This document shows, piece by piece, positions 33,657 to 42,181 of a stretch of DNA of 64,000 bases. The notes under the pieces were generated by a model. That model saw nothing but the letters and a program-made list of their open reading frames with translations. It ran no database searches and was not told the origin of the DNA. The translations under genes and the position numbers were made by a program. Within the stretch, counting starts at the first letter, position 1. Every line of letters begins with the position of its first letter. Origin of the DNA: UBA12481 sp942493265 (GTDB lineage Bacteria > Bacteroidota > Bacteroidia > Bacteroidales > UBA12481); assembly GCA_942493265.1 (NCBI GenBank), contig OW818688.1, forward strand, positions 5,208,001 through 5,272,000. Direction: 5' to 3'.

Positions 33657-34967
33657 TTATTCGCCTGCTTTAGCTAATTGTTTAAAATCTGCGCCGGTAG
33701 GATTCTGGAATACGCGCAGATCGAATTCAGGAATCACAGCAAGCACATGGTCGAAAATATCGGACTGGATATTCTCATAAATCTCCCAGGCCTTCTCGCT
33801 GGTAAAACCGTAAATCTCAATCGGAATACCCCTGTCAGTCGGTTGCAGCTGGCGAACCATGGTAGTCATTTCATGCTGAATATCCGGATGTTGATTTAAA
33901 AAACACTCGAGGTATTTTCTGAAAACTCCCAGGTTGGTTAACCGAATGCCATTAGCCACCGACTGATCGGCATTTGGATATTGCTTGTTCTGTTCAGCGA
34001 GTTCAGCACGTTTTGTTTTAACATAATCTGAAATCAGATGGATATTCTCCAACCGGTTCAGAAGCTCATCCGAGCAGATATGAACGGTACCCATATCGAT
34101 ATTGACAAACCGTTTGATCCTCCTGCCATTCGACTCCTCCATCCCCCTCCAGTTCTGCACCGATTCGGAAACCAGCGAATAAGTAGGCATGGTGGTGATG
34201 GTTTTATCCCAGTTTTCAACCTTCACGGTATTTACGGTGATATCCAGCACGGTTCCGTCGGCATTTCTGGAAGGGATGGTTACCCAGTCACCGATCCTGA
34301 CCATCTTATTGACAGACAATTGTATTGAGGCCATCAAACCGAGCAGGGTATCTCTGAAAACAATAACCAAAACGGCCATAAAGGCACCCATTCCGGTAAA
34401 GAAGCCTTTCATAGGGAAAGTGAACACCTCGGAGAGGATCCAAATTCCGGCGATGAGTACTATCAGGAACTGAACAACCTGAATATATCCCTTGATCGGC
34501 ACCCGGCCTGAAACATCCAGATGGGTATAGATCTCATTGAATGCCCGGAGACTGGTCATCAGCACAGAGGCTCCAACAATGATCATATAAATGGATGTCG
34601 ACCGCTGGGCCAGAACGATAAATGCCTTTAAAAATTCATCCGGCTCACCCGCTTCAACAAAGTAAACCCCGTTGATGATATGCGGCAACATGTAATAAAC
34701 CACCACTGCCGGCACAAAATGGGCGACACGCCGGAAAACCCCCTTCTCGAGCAGAATATCGTCATAAGGAGTCACGGTTCGCCGTACTAACCTGGAAATG
34801 AATAATTTCAGTAAAGCTCTGCTGGCGCGATCGATTAAGAAGCCCACCAGGAAAAGCATTGCCAGGAGGATGGCGACATGTAAAAACTGTCCGGCGGGAC
34901 CTGTTAATCCCCAGGTTTCCAGCCAGTCAGACAAGCGTTTGAACATTAAAATCAGATAACTACCCAT
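33657..34967 (-). CDS. MscS-family mechanosensitive ion channel (YbdG-like)
   Basis: A 436-residue inner-membrane channel for osmotic protection. About five N-terminal helices (residues 25-215) precede the MscS core: GMGAFMAVLVIVFRDTLLG, then the cytoplasmic beta domain with IQLSVNKMVRIGDWVTIPS and DGTVLDITVNTVKVENWDKT, and a C-terminal alpha/beta cage (RGIPIEIYGFTSEKAWEIYE). The arrangement and the insertion IKRFVNIDMGTVHICSDELL are as in YbdG/MscM. ATGs at 34967 and 34946 are both possible. It is the first of four minus-strand genes (mscS-CYTH-GWxTD-rlmB) with tiny gaps or overlaps. Confidence 0.9.
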   Translation of the reverse strand: MGSYLILMFKRLSDWLETWGLTGPAGQFLHVAILLAMLFLVGFLIDRASRALLKLFISRLVRRTVTPYDDILLEKGVFRRVAHFVPAVVVYYMLPHIINGVYFVEAGEPDEFLKAFIVLAQRSTSIYMIIVGASVLMTSLRAFNEIYTHLDVSGRVPIKGYIQVVQFLIVLIAGIWILSEVFTFPMKGFFTGMGAFMAVLVIVFRDTLLGLMASIQLSVNKMVRIGDWVTIPSRNADGTVLDITVNTVKVENWDKTITTMPTYSLVSESVQNWRGMEESNGRRIKRFVNIDMGTVHICSDELLNRLENIHLISDYVKTKRAELAEQNKQYPNADQSVANGIRLTNLGVFRKYLECFLNQHPDIQHEMTTMVRQLQPTDRGIPIEIYGFTSEKAWEIYENIQSDIFDHVLAVIPEFDLRVFQNPTGADFKQLAKAGE

Positions 34968-34989
34968 TTCTGCTGTAAAGTATTGGTTT

Positions 34990-35006
34990 TAGCTTTGGCA
35001 AAAATA
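34990..35006. promoter_or_regulatory. Back-to-back -7 elements for mscS and the M64 peptidase gene
   Basis: TAGCTTTG (34990-34997, plus) and TATTTTTG (35006-34999, minus) both match TAnnTTTG and are one base apart. They would fire the M64 gene to the right and the mscS operon to the left, and could exclude each other. Confidence 0.4.
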
Positions 35007-35053
35007 CAATGTAATTTACCTTTACCGTTGGTATTTACCAAAAAAGGACACTC

Positions 35054-36325
35054 ATGAAAAAGTTATTTCTGTTATTATTCGTTTTTGCCGGGTTAAGCCT
35101 GCAGGCTCAGTTAAAGTATGAGGATTATTTCACCAACAATACGCTGAGATTTGATTACAATCGCTGTGGGACAGCCACATCTGAGATGATCGGTTTTGAA
35201 CAGATGAAGCAGGAAGGTAAATGGTCGGGGCCCCGCACCCACCTCATCGATCCTTTTGCATGGGGTGAATATCGGGTAGAACTGTACGATAAGGCAACCA
35301 AAAAACTGGTTTATTCGCGTGGCTATGCCGGATTATACAGCGAATGGCAGTCGACAGCCGAAGCAAAAACCACTTCCCGGTGCTTTTATGAAAGCGTACT
35401 GGTGCCTTTTCCAAAAAAACCGTCCGTTTTGCAGTTATACAGCCGCGACCGTAAAACGAAACTCGTTAAAACATTTGAATATCAGGTCGATCCGGCCAGC
35501 TACTTCATCAGCAAGGAAGCCGGGCCCTCTTACAAATCCTATATGGTTCATGATTCAGGTGATCCGGTGAACAAGATTGATGTCGTTTTCCTTCCGGATG
35601 GATTCACTGCTGCTGAAATGGACAAATTTCGCGAAGCTGTGAAGACCTTCTCCGACGGGCTCCTGCAAACCCCGCCTTTTACCGCAGCATCCGATCAGTT
35701 TAACTGCTGGCTGGTTGAAGCCCCTTCAGTTGAATCAGGCACGGACATTCCGGGCAAAGGAATTTACAAGAATACCCTTTTCGGTACCAGTTTTTACACT
35801 TTCGACAGCGAGCGGTACAACATGACGTATGATATCAAAAGCGTGCGTGATGCAGCAGCCAATGCTCCTTATGACATCATCATCATCCTGGTTAATTCGG
35901 AAAAGTACGGCGGTGGCGGGGTTTACAATTATTATGGTTGTTTTACCGCATTCAACAAGCAGTCGGTTGGTGTATTCGTGCATGAATTCGGCCACACCTT
36001 CACCTGGCTCGCCGACGAGTATTATACCAGTGACGTTGCCTACCTGGATTATGTTGATATGACTGTTGAACCCATTCAGCCCAACGTCACCAACCTGGTT
36101 GATTTCAACAAAAAATGGAAAAAAATGATCAAAGCCGGCACTCCGGTTCCAACGCCACGGAAGCCAGAGTTTGACGGCATTTTGGGGGCCTATGAAGGCG
36201 GTATGTATACAGGCAAGGGCATCTACAGTCCGATGGCCAAATGCAAGATGAACTGGCTTAATGACCCTTTCTGCCCGGTTTGCACGAAGACGATCAAGGA
36301 AATGATTGATTATTATACCAAATAG
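35054..36325 (+). CDS. M64-family metallopeptidase
   Basis: A 423-residue secreted peptidase of the IgA-protease M64 family. It has a signal peptide (ending LQAQ), an N-terminal beta-sandwich (about 25-160, M64_N) and a catalytic domain with the zinc motif HEFGH (His310-His314) in VHEFGHTFTWLADEYYT, where the downstream Asp/Glu residues are conserved in M64. The C-terminal MAKCKMNWLNDPFCPVCTKTI contains cysteines seen in family members. The substrate is unknown; related enzymes cleave IgA or mucins. It is a single gene. Confidence 0.9.
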   Translation: MKKLFLLLFVFAGLSLQAQLKYEDYFTNNTLRFDYNRCGTATSEMIGFEQMKQEGKWSGPRTHLIDPFAWGEYRVELYDKATKKLVYSRGYAGLYSEWQSTAEAKTTSRCFYESVLVPFPKKPSVLQLYSRDRKTKLVKTFEYQVDPASYFISKEAGPSYKSYMVHDSGDPVNKIDVVFLPDGFTAAEMDKFREAVKTFSDGLLQTPPFTAASDQFNCWLVEAPSVESGTDIPGKGIYKNTLFGTSFYTFDSERYNMTYDIKSVRDAAANAPYDIIIILVNSEKYGGGGVYNYYGCFTAFNKQSVGVFVHEFGHTFTWLADEYYTSDVAYLDYVDMTVEPIQPNVTNLVDFNKKWKKMIKAGTPVPTPRKPEFDGILGAYEGGMYTGKGIYSPMAKCKMNWLNDPFCPVCTKTIKEMIDYYTK

Positions 36326-36349
36326 TCACGGTTTACATCAATTCTCGCG

Positions 36350-36402
36350 CAAAGACGCAAAGACGCAATTGAACCGAGTTAATTTGCGTCTTTGCGTCTT
36401 TG
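36350..36402. repeat. Long hairpin built from GACGCAAA repeats
   Basis: CAAAGACGCAAAGACGCAA (36350-36368) and its exact inverted copy (36384-36402) enclose 15 bases. It lies 25 bases after the M64 stop and may act as a terminator or mRNA stabiliser. It has no strong T-run. Confidence 0.75.
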
Positions 36403-36409
36403 ATCGAAG

Positions 36410-36669
36410 TTGTACCCACCCCTGCCCCATAGCCGTCAACCTAAGGCTTAATTCCATTGTTTTTTTAAAATTAAAGAATGGAAGTGAAAATTCCGAGATT
36501 CGAAGACCAGTTTTGAATGCTGAATTAGGAGATCCAAGTCAGGCATGATGCACACTTGAATCTGTTATATCAAAATTCAAAACTGGTCTTCGAATCTATA
36601 ACTTCCAACCTCTATTTTTCACCCCGGGAATCCTTAGGTTGACGGCTATGGGGGCAGGGGTGGGTACAA
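36410..36669. mobile_element. 260-bp nested palindrome, MITE-like
   Basis: The outer arms at 36410-36446 and 36632-36669 are inverted copies over 37 bases with one extra G (TTGTACCCACCCCTGCCCC and the continuation GTCAACCTAAGG). A second, perfect 22-base inverted repeat lies inside (36497-36518 and 36575-36596, GATTCGAAGACCAGTTTTGA). The 56-base centre again contains GATCCAAGT facing ACTTGAATC. No protein is coded. The shape fits a miniature inverted-repeat element or a processed RNA structure; no target-site duplication could be confirmed. Confidence 0.6.
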
Positions 36670-36735
36670 TTTAGATATTGCTTGTATTTCCAGGGATTGG
36701 CAGCATTGGTATACGAATACGGATAATCATTTAAA

Positions 36736-37452
36736 TTATATAAACCGCTCCCTCTTCTGCAAACTGGTCAATCCCCCGAGCAAAGCCAGAACGATCCCCA
36801 CAAACAGGATGATCCGGCTATCCTGAACAATTGATTTCCAGGCATTTTCACTCATTCCATCCGGAATATTGAACGGGTTGAGAAAAATGTTCCACTTGCT
36901 GTTCTGGATGACGGCCATCAGGGCGGTAAAAAACACCCCTATTATGATCATGACCACCCCGGTACCGATTCCGTTCCTGATAAATGTAGAGAGCAGGAAG
37001 GCCAGTGTACCCATGAAAAATATCGGGAACATCAGATGCCAGGCCATGTTGAAAACAGGGAATGGCAGCAGCGCCCAGGAGCAGAACACGGAAAGGAGCA
37101 ATAGAATAATGAAAACCACAAAATAGATCAGGATCAGTCTCACCAGCCACACTTTATACCGGTAATCCGGAATTCCGAATAGTATTTCCAGTACCCGGGT
37201 ATCCTCATCATTCTGAATCCCAAAAACCGTGGGATAGAATACAAGGAGCAAACCCGGATACAGGAGCAGCGAATAAATAATTCCGGCATCGATCTTCCCC
37301 TTTGAAAAGAGCGTGATCAACAGTACCCCGACAAAAAAGGCGAGGGAAGCCAGTAAGAACCAGATGAATTTATTGGCAAAGATTATCTTGAGGTTATACC
37401 GGACCATATTAAAGACCCAGTTCCAGATAAGTGCAATTTTTTTGCTTTTCAT
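36736..37452 (-). CDS. ABC-2-type transporter permease
   Basis: A 238-residue membrane protein with about six helices (FIWFLLASLAFFVGVLLITL, IYSLLLYPGLLLVFYP, LILIYFVVFIILLLLSVF and others) typical of small ABC-2 permeases. It is the last gene of the seven-gene operon and starts one base after the stop of the RND-ABC fusion, whose ATPase domain is the natural partner. The segment NDEDTRVLEILFGIPDYRYKVW (cytoplasmic loop 1) is the usual coupling region and resembles that of the large permease at 51331. Substrate unknown. Confidence 0.85.
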   Translation of the reverse strand: MKSKKIALIWNWVFNMVRYNLKIIFANKFIWFLLASLAFFVGVLLITLFSKGKIDAGIIYSLLLYPGLLLVFYPTVFGIQNDEDTRVLEILFGIPDYRYKVWLVRLILIYFVVFIILLLLSVFCSWALLPFPVFNMAWHLMFPIFFMGTLAFLLSTFIRNGIGTGVVMIIIGVFFTALMAVIQNSKWNIFLNPFNIPDGMSENAWKSIVQDSRIILFVGIVLALLGGLTSLQKRERFI

Positions 37453-37453
37453 A

Positions 37454-40400
37454 TCAGATCGCTTTCTTCAACATCCATAAATAAGAATCTTCCAGCAGAG
37501 GCTGCACAGGTATGGCATCCGGTGAAGGTTTGCTTTCGGCAAGCAGTCGCACCCGAATATTCTGACCATCGCGCATATGATGCACAATCTTGTACAATTC
37601 CGACAAACGGTCGAACTCGGTGAGGCTAACCTCAACCTGCCATACATGCCCTTTAGCTGTTAAGGCCATATCTTCAGGAGCACCATAAAAAACCATATTG
37701 CCTTTATCGAGTACAGCCACCTGGTTGCAGGAACTGGAGATATCCTCAATAATATGGGTCGAGAAGATCACCACCCGTTCGCGGGCCAGTTCAACCAGCA
37801 GGTTACGGAAACGGATTCTTTCACGCGGATCCAAACCGGCTGTAGGCTCATCCACCACCAGAATTCTTGGCAGGTGTAATAAGATCTGAGCAATTCCGAT
37901 ACGTTGTTTCATACCTCCGGAATAACTCCCGATCTTTTCATGCTTATGCTCGATCATGTGAACCGAGGTTAAAACAAAATCAACCCGGGCTTCTCGCTCT
38001 TCCGGAATTTTCAGACCTTTAAGAATACCCTGATAATTAAGATATTCACCGGCAGTCATATTCTCATACATCCCGAATTCCTGAGGCAAATATCCGATCA
38101 TCCCCTGCAGTTCCTCTCTTTTTTCCTGCGTATCCACGCCGTTGATCCAGATTTTTCCATAGCTCTGTTCGAAGATACCGCATACGACTCTCATCAGGGT
38201 TGTTTTACCGGCGCCGTTAGGTCCGAGCAATCCGAACATTCCCTGTCCGATTTCCATGGAAACCCCACGCAGCGCTTTAAACGGCTTTTTCGTTCTACCT
38301 ATGACCGGAATGGATTGGACCATGCGGTACCAACCCCTGCGGATTCTTCCGAACCTGCCGGTTATGCGGTTGACATTGACCTTTTCGCGGGCAAGCCTTC
38401 CGGAAGTTGTGAATATAATAAGAGCCAGATACCAAATCAGTCCGATCAGAATATCCAACGCCACATTTTTCCACCTCATCTGGAAAAGGATTATGCTGAA
38501 TGCCGGAAATCCCCACAAAATCAACCAGTTAATGAACTGATTCAATTTATTGACCAAGCCTGTGGGTTTGATATGCTGCAGATACAATTTAACGGGCCGG
38601 TAAAGACCTATTAACATGAAGTAAACCGGTATGCTCAGAAGAAATATCCAAAAACCCGCATCGAGGAAGAAATACACGAAATAAATCAGAAAGGCAAGGA
38701 TCGGTAATTGCCAGAGGATATCAGTAAGGTCCTTAACCGATTTGATTTCCTTTTCCATGCCCATTCGCTTACGGATATCCAGTCCGGCTTTCCATTGCCG
38801 GGCGAATCTGCCATCGCGCTCATAAATCTTAACCAGATTCTGAATGCGGATAACTATGGATTCATCCTTCGGAATTACGGTATCACTGGCTTTACGTAAA
38901 CTATTCATCACAAACCAGATAGAAGCCGGAACACCGATGATGACCAGCAGAAATGTTACCGCCTGCCATAAGAATGCTTCAATTCCAAAATAGATCAAAG
39001 CGGTCAGTCCGATCATCAGTCCGTACATTATGATTTTCACGCTAAACTTCTGCTCCTTCATCCAGTCCAGGGCATTTTCCAAACCGGAATAGAATGTAGG
39101 AATAAAGACCAGCGTGAGAATGGTACTCAGGGTTAATCCGCCGATCACGGTAATGGCAAATGGTGTTCCAATCAGGCTCACGTAATCGCCTTGCCCCATG
39201 GCCATTGGAATCATGGCAACCACCGTGGTACCGGCTGTGATCAGGATCGGCCGCAACCGGGCCAAACCGGCCACCATGAGCGCCCGGGTTTTACGGTTAC
39301 CGTTCTTCCGCAGTATTTTGGTATAATCGATCAGGATAATTCCGTTGTTGACCACTATTCCGATGAGGATAATAAACCCGGTAAGAACATTGGCGTTCAG
39401 CAGTGAAGTTTTCGTGAATAATATGGCCAGAAAGGAACCGATACCTGCCAATGGTATTGACAGGAGCAGTACAAACGGTGTACTGAAAGACTCAAATACA
39501 GCGGCCATAATCATGAAAATCAGGATAAAGGCTGCCCCGATCAGGAAATAGAATTCCTTAAACTCATTGGCTTCATGTTGTACCTCAACAGCCACACCTG
39601 CCGGAATTTTCATACTTCCGACCAGATTATCGACTTCACCACGGGCAGCCTCAAGCAATGATTTGGTGCCATTGGTTTCCGCATCGAAACGATAGGTCAG
39701 CTGGATTTGCTTTTCCTGATTTAAACGGTTGATGGTTCCCATGCCGAAAGCAAAGTAAACCTTGGCCAGATCGGTCAGCCGGTGCCTGCTCCCATCGCTG
39801 GAAGGCACATCCATGCCTTGCAGATCGGCCATTGTTCTGGTTTTATTTTTGTCCACCACAACCTCATCATACTTGATCAGGATATCATATTCTTCGGTTC
39901 CTTCCTTGAAAACCACCCCGGTGCTCACTTCTGTCGGGAACGAACTGAGTTCTGACATCACTGAGGTCAGGGCCACATTCCGTTCGCCCATTTCCCGGGT
40001 GTTAAAGGCCATTCTCACTTCCGGACGGTTATCCTGAACACCAACGGTTGATTGCTGAATGGTTGTCATTTCGTCGAGGTAATACTTAACATCCTCGGCA
40101 ACAGCTTTCATCAGGTCGAAATTCTGACCTTTGATAATCACTTTTTCCTGCTGTGTTCCGATACCCATCAGGCTTTCCAGACCGCCTCCGCCGGCTGCGC
40201 CTCCACCGCCTCCACCGGATGAAAAACCGGAACTCGATGAAAATTGCTGGAACTCGTAAGTAACCTGGGGAATATCCCTGATCCTATTTTCAATATCGGC
40301 CTTTATTTCCGGGAGTTTACGATCCCTGATATCCTCAAAATCCTCCACCAGTTTTACGCTCACGGATGCTTGCGCCTCCTGGGTATTGGTAACAATATCC

Positions 40401-42169
40401 TCTTTCTCAGCAAGGTCCATCAAACGTTCCTCGATAGTTCTGACAGCAAGGTCGGTAGCATCAAGGGTTGTACCCTGTGGCATGGTGATGGCAATCCTGA
40501 GTTCGCGTGTTTGAGCCTCTTTAAGACTATTATTCGACAAGGCAAGCGCGGCAAACAGTGTGATAAAAAAGAGCACCATGGCACCGATAATGGTAACCGC
40601 CGGATTACGGATGCTTGTTTTCAGGATCAGCAGATAGATCTGAATCAACCGCTTATGAAGTGAAATCTTTTCAAAGATCTGCGGTCCCTTATGCGGCTGG
40701 CGTACCAAAACCAGATGCGTGAGCATCGGAATGAGAACCAATGCCACCATCATGGAAACAAGCAGGGTTGAAATAATTGAAATTCCAACGTTTGCGCCCA
40801 ATGTCCGGATCAGATAATTATCTGAAAACAGGAAGGGCAGAAAGACGGTTACCGTTGTCAGGGTTGAGGCCACGATCGACCGCCAGACTTCAGTAGTCCC
40901 TCTGGTAACAGCAATATCCGGCAACTCTCCTTTCGAGGCATGCCTGTACACGTTTTCGAGCACCACCACACTGTTATCCACCAGCATGCCGATTGCCAAT
41001 GCCATCCCCACAAGGGTCAGGCTGTTCAGGGTAAGTCCGGCAGCATAAAAGAAGTTAAAAGCAACATAAACGGATATTGGAATCGCCAGGGCGATAGATA
41101 AAACAAGCCGGGCATTCTTCAGGAATATCCAAAGAATAAATACGGCCAGCAAACCACCTGTAATGGCCAGATTGATAATCTGATCGATATTGGTTTCCAT
41201 GGTTTCAGCCATGTTTTCCTGGATCTTGATTTCAATTTCAAGCGGACCGAACTCCTTGTTCAATTGTTCGACCAATGTTTTTACCGAATGGGATACATCG
41301 ATAATGTTAACCTGGGAATCGGATACCAGGTTCAGCGTTACGGATTCCAGACCGTTTACCCGTGCATAGGAAGTTTGTTCCTTAACCCCGAAATAAACGG
41401 AAGCCACATCACGCAGCAGAACCGGTCCGGCCTCCTTGATTACAATATCTTCAATCTCGCGGGTATCAACGTACTCGGCAGTTACATGAACGAAATACAT
41501 TTTATTGCCTGAAAAAGCGCGGCCGGCAAATGTGCGGTCGCGTCCGTTCTGAACAATTGCATTCCTTACCTGGAAAGGAGTGATCCCGTACGCTTCGCAG
41601 GCATCCTTGTTAAGGGTGATTTCAAGCGTTTTTTCCTGTCCGCCGAATACGGTAACTCCCGCAATTCCATCAATATTCTCCAGACGGGTGGTAATTTTCT
41701 CATCCGTGATCTGGCGTATACGATTCGCTCCACCCGACCCTCTGACTTCCAGCGCCATAACCTGATTAGCAGCCTGTTGCAGATCAACCCTCATAACAGT
41801 AACGGTAAATTCGGCAGGTAAAGTGGCCTTTACCTCATCGATCCGCTCCTGCAATTTGAGCTGCGCGTATTTCAGGTTTGTTTTGGGCTCATAGGCTACC
41901 GTAATGGTCCCCCTTCGCTGCGCTGCTGTTGAAGTAATCTCACTGATGCCCGGCAAACCGCCAACCGCGCCTTCGAGCGGGATCACGGCCTGTTTTTCCA
42001 TATAACCGGGATCGACCTCCGTTTGTGACGACACCTGCACCACCAGGTACGGCATCTCTGCATTCGGGAAGAGTTCAATCTTCAACTGGCGGTAGGATAC
42101 AACTCCAAGAACCGTCAGTCCAAGAAAAACCATGGTGATCAGAACCTTCCGTGTTACGATAAACCTCAT
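37454..42169 (-). CDS. RND efflux pump fused to an ABC transporter ATPase domain
   Basis: A single 1571-residue frame. Residues 1-1040 are a full RND permease of the AcrB class: periplasmic porter domains, TM4 with GMLVDNSVVVLENV (Asp398, Asn399), TM10 with GIVVNNGIILIDY, and a Gly-rich loop at 651-664. Residues 1043-1092 add two helices. At 1105-1117 IVIRIQNLVKIYERD looks like the first strand of an ABC domain. About 180 residues with four more helices follow (1151-1256). The rest of the ABC domain is at 1297-1500: FKALRGVSMEIGQ, Walker A GPNGAGKT, signature YSGGMKQRIG, Walker B ILVVDEPTAGLDP, then STHIIED. No stop or frameshift interrupts it. I infer a pump with both proton and ATP input, or two separate engines in one chain. 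Confidence 0.9.
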   Translation of the reverse strand: MRFIVTRKVLITMVFLGLTVLGVVSYRQLKIELFPNAEMPYLVVQVSSQTEVDPGYMEKQAVIPLEGAVGGLPGISEITSTAAQRRGTITVAYEPKTNLKYAQLKLQERIDEVKATLPAEFTVTVMRVDLQQAANQVMALEVRGSGGANRIRQITDEKITTRLENIDGIAGVTVFGGQEKTLEITLNKDACEAYGITPFQVRNAIVQNGRDRTFAGRAFSGNKMYFVHVTAEYVDTREIEDIVIKEAGPVLLRDVASVYFGVKEQTSYARVNGLESVTLNLVSDSQVNIIDVSHSVKTLVEQLNKEFGPLEIEIKIQENMAETMETNIDQIINLAITGGLLAVFILWIFLKNARLVLSIALAIPISVYVAFNFFYAAGLTLNSLTLVGMALAIGMLVDNSVVVLENVYRHASKGELPDIAVTRGTTEVWRSIVASTLTTVTVFLPFLFSDNYLIRTLGANVGISIISTLLVSMMVALVLIPMLTHLVLVRQPHKGPQIFEKISLHKRLIQIYLLILKTSIRNPAVTIIGAMVLFFITLFAALALSNNSLKEAQTRELRIAITMPQGTTLDATDLAVRTIEERLMDLAEKEDIVTNTQEAQASVSVKLVEDFEDIRDRKLPEIKADIENRIRDIPQVTYEFQQFSSSSGFSSGGGGGGAAGGGGLESLMGIGTQQEKVIIKGQNFDLMKAVAEDVKYYLDEMTTIQQSTVGVQDNRPEVRMAFNTREMGERNVALTSVMSELSSFPTEVSTGVVFKEGTEEYDILIKYDEVVVDKNKTRTMADLQGMDVPSSDGSRHRLTDLAKVYFAFGMGTINRLNQEKQIQLTYRFDAETNGTKSLLEAARGEVDNLVGSMKIPAGVAVEVQHEANEFKEFYFLIGAAFILIFMIMAAVFESFSTPFVLLLSIPLAGIGSFLAILFTKTSLLNANVLTGFIILIGIVVNNGIILIDYTKILRKNGNRKTRALMVAGLARLRPILITAGTTVVAMIPMAMGQGDYVSLIGTPFAITVIGGLTLSTILTLVFIPTFYSGLENALDWMKEQKFSVKIIMYGLMIGLTALIYFGIEAFLWQAVTFLLVIIGVPASIWFVMNSLRKASDTVIPKDESIVIRIQNLVKIYERDGRFARQWKAGLDIRKRMGMEKEIKSVKDLTDILWQLPILAFLIYFVYFFLDAGFWIFLLSIPVYFMLIGLYRPVKLYLQHIKPTGLVNKLNQFINWLILWGFPAFSIILFQMRWKNVALDILIGLIWYLALIIFTTSGRLAREKVNVNRITGRFGRIRRGWYRMVQSIPVIGRTKKPFKALRGVSMEIGQGMFGLLGPNGAGKTTLMRVVCGIFEQSYGKIWINGVDTQEKREELQGMIGYLPQEFGMYENMTAGEYLNYQGILKGLKIPEEREARVDFVLTSVHMIEHKHEKIGSYSGGMKQRIGIAQILLHLPRILVVDEPTAGLDPRERIRFRNLLVELARERVVIFSTHIIEDISSSCNQVAVLDKGNMVFYGAPEDMALTAKGHVWQVEVSLTEFDRLSELYKIVHHMRDGQNIRVRLLAESKPSPDAIPVQPLLEDSYLWMLKKAI

Positions 42170-42181
42170 CTGGTGTTCTCC

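Noticed and set aside
36306..36548. An 80-residue plus-strand frame after the M64 gene
   Set aside because: It translates the hairpin repeats and the arm of the nested palindrome; no protein-like pattern.
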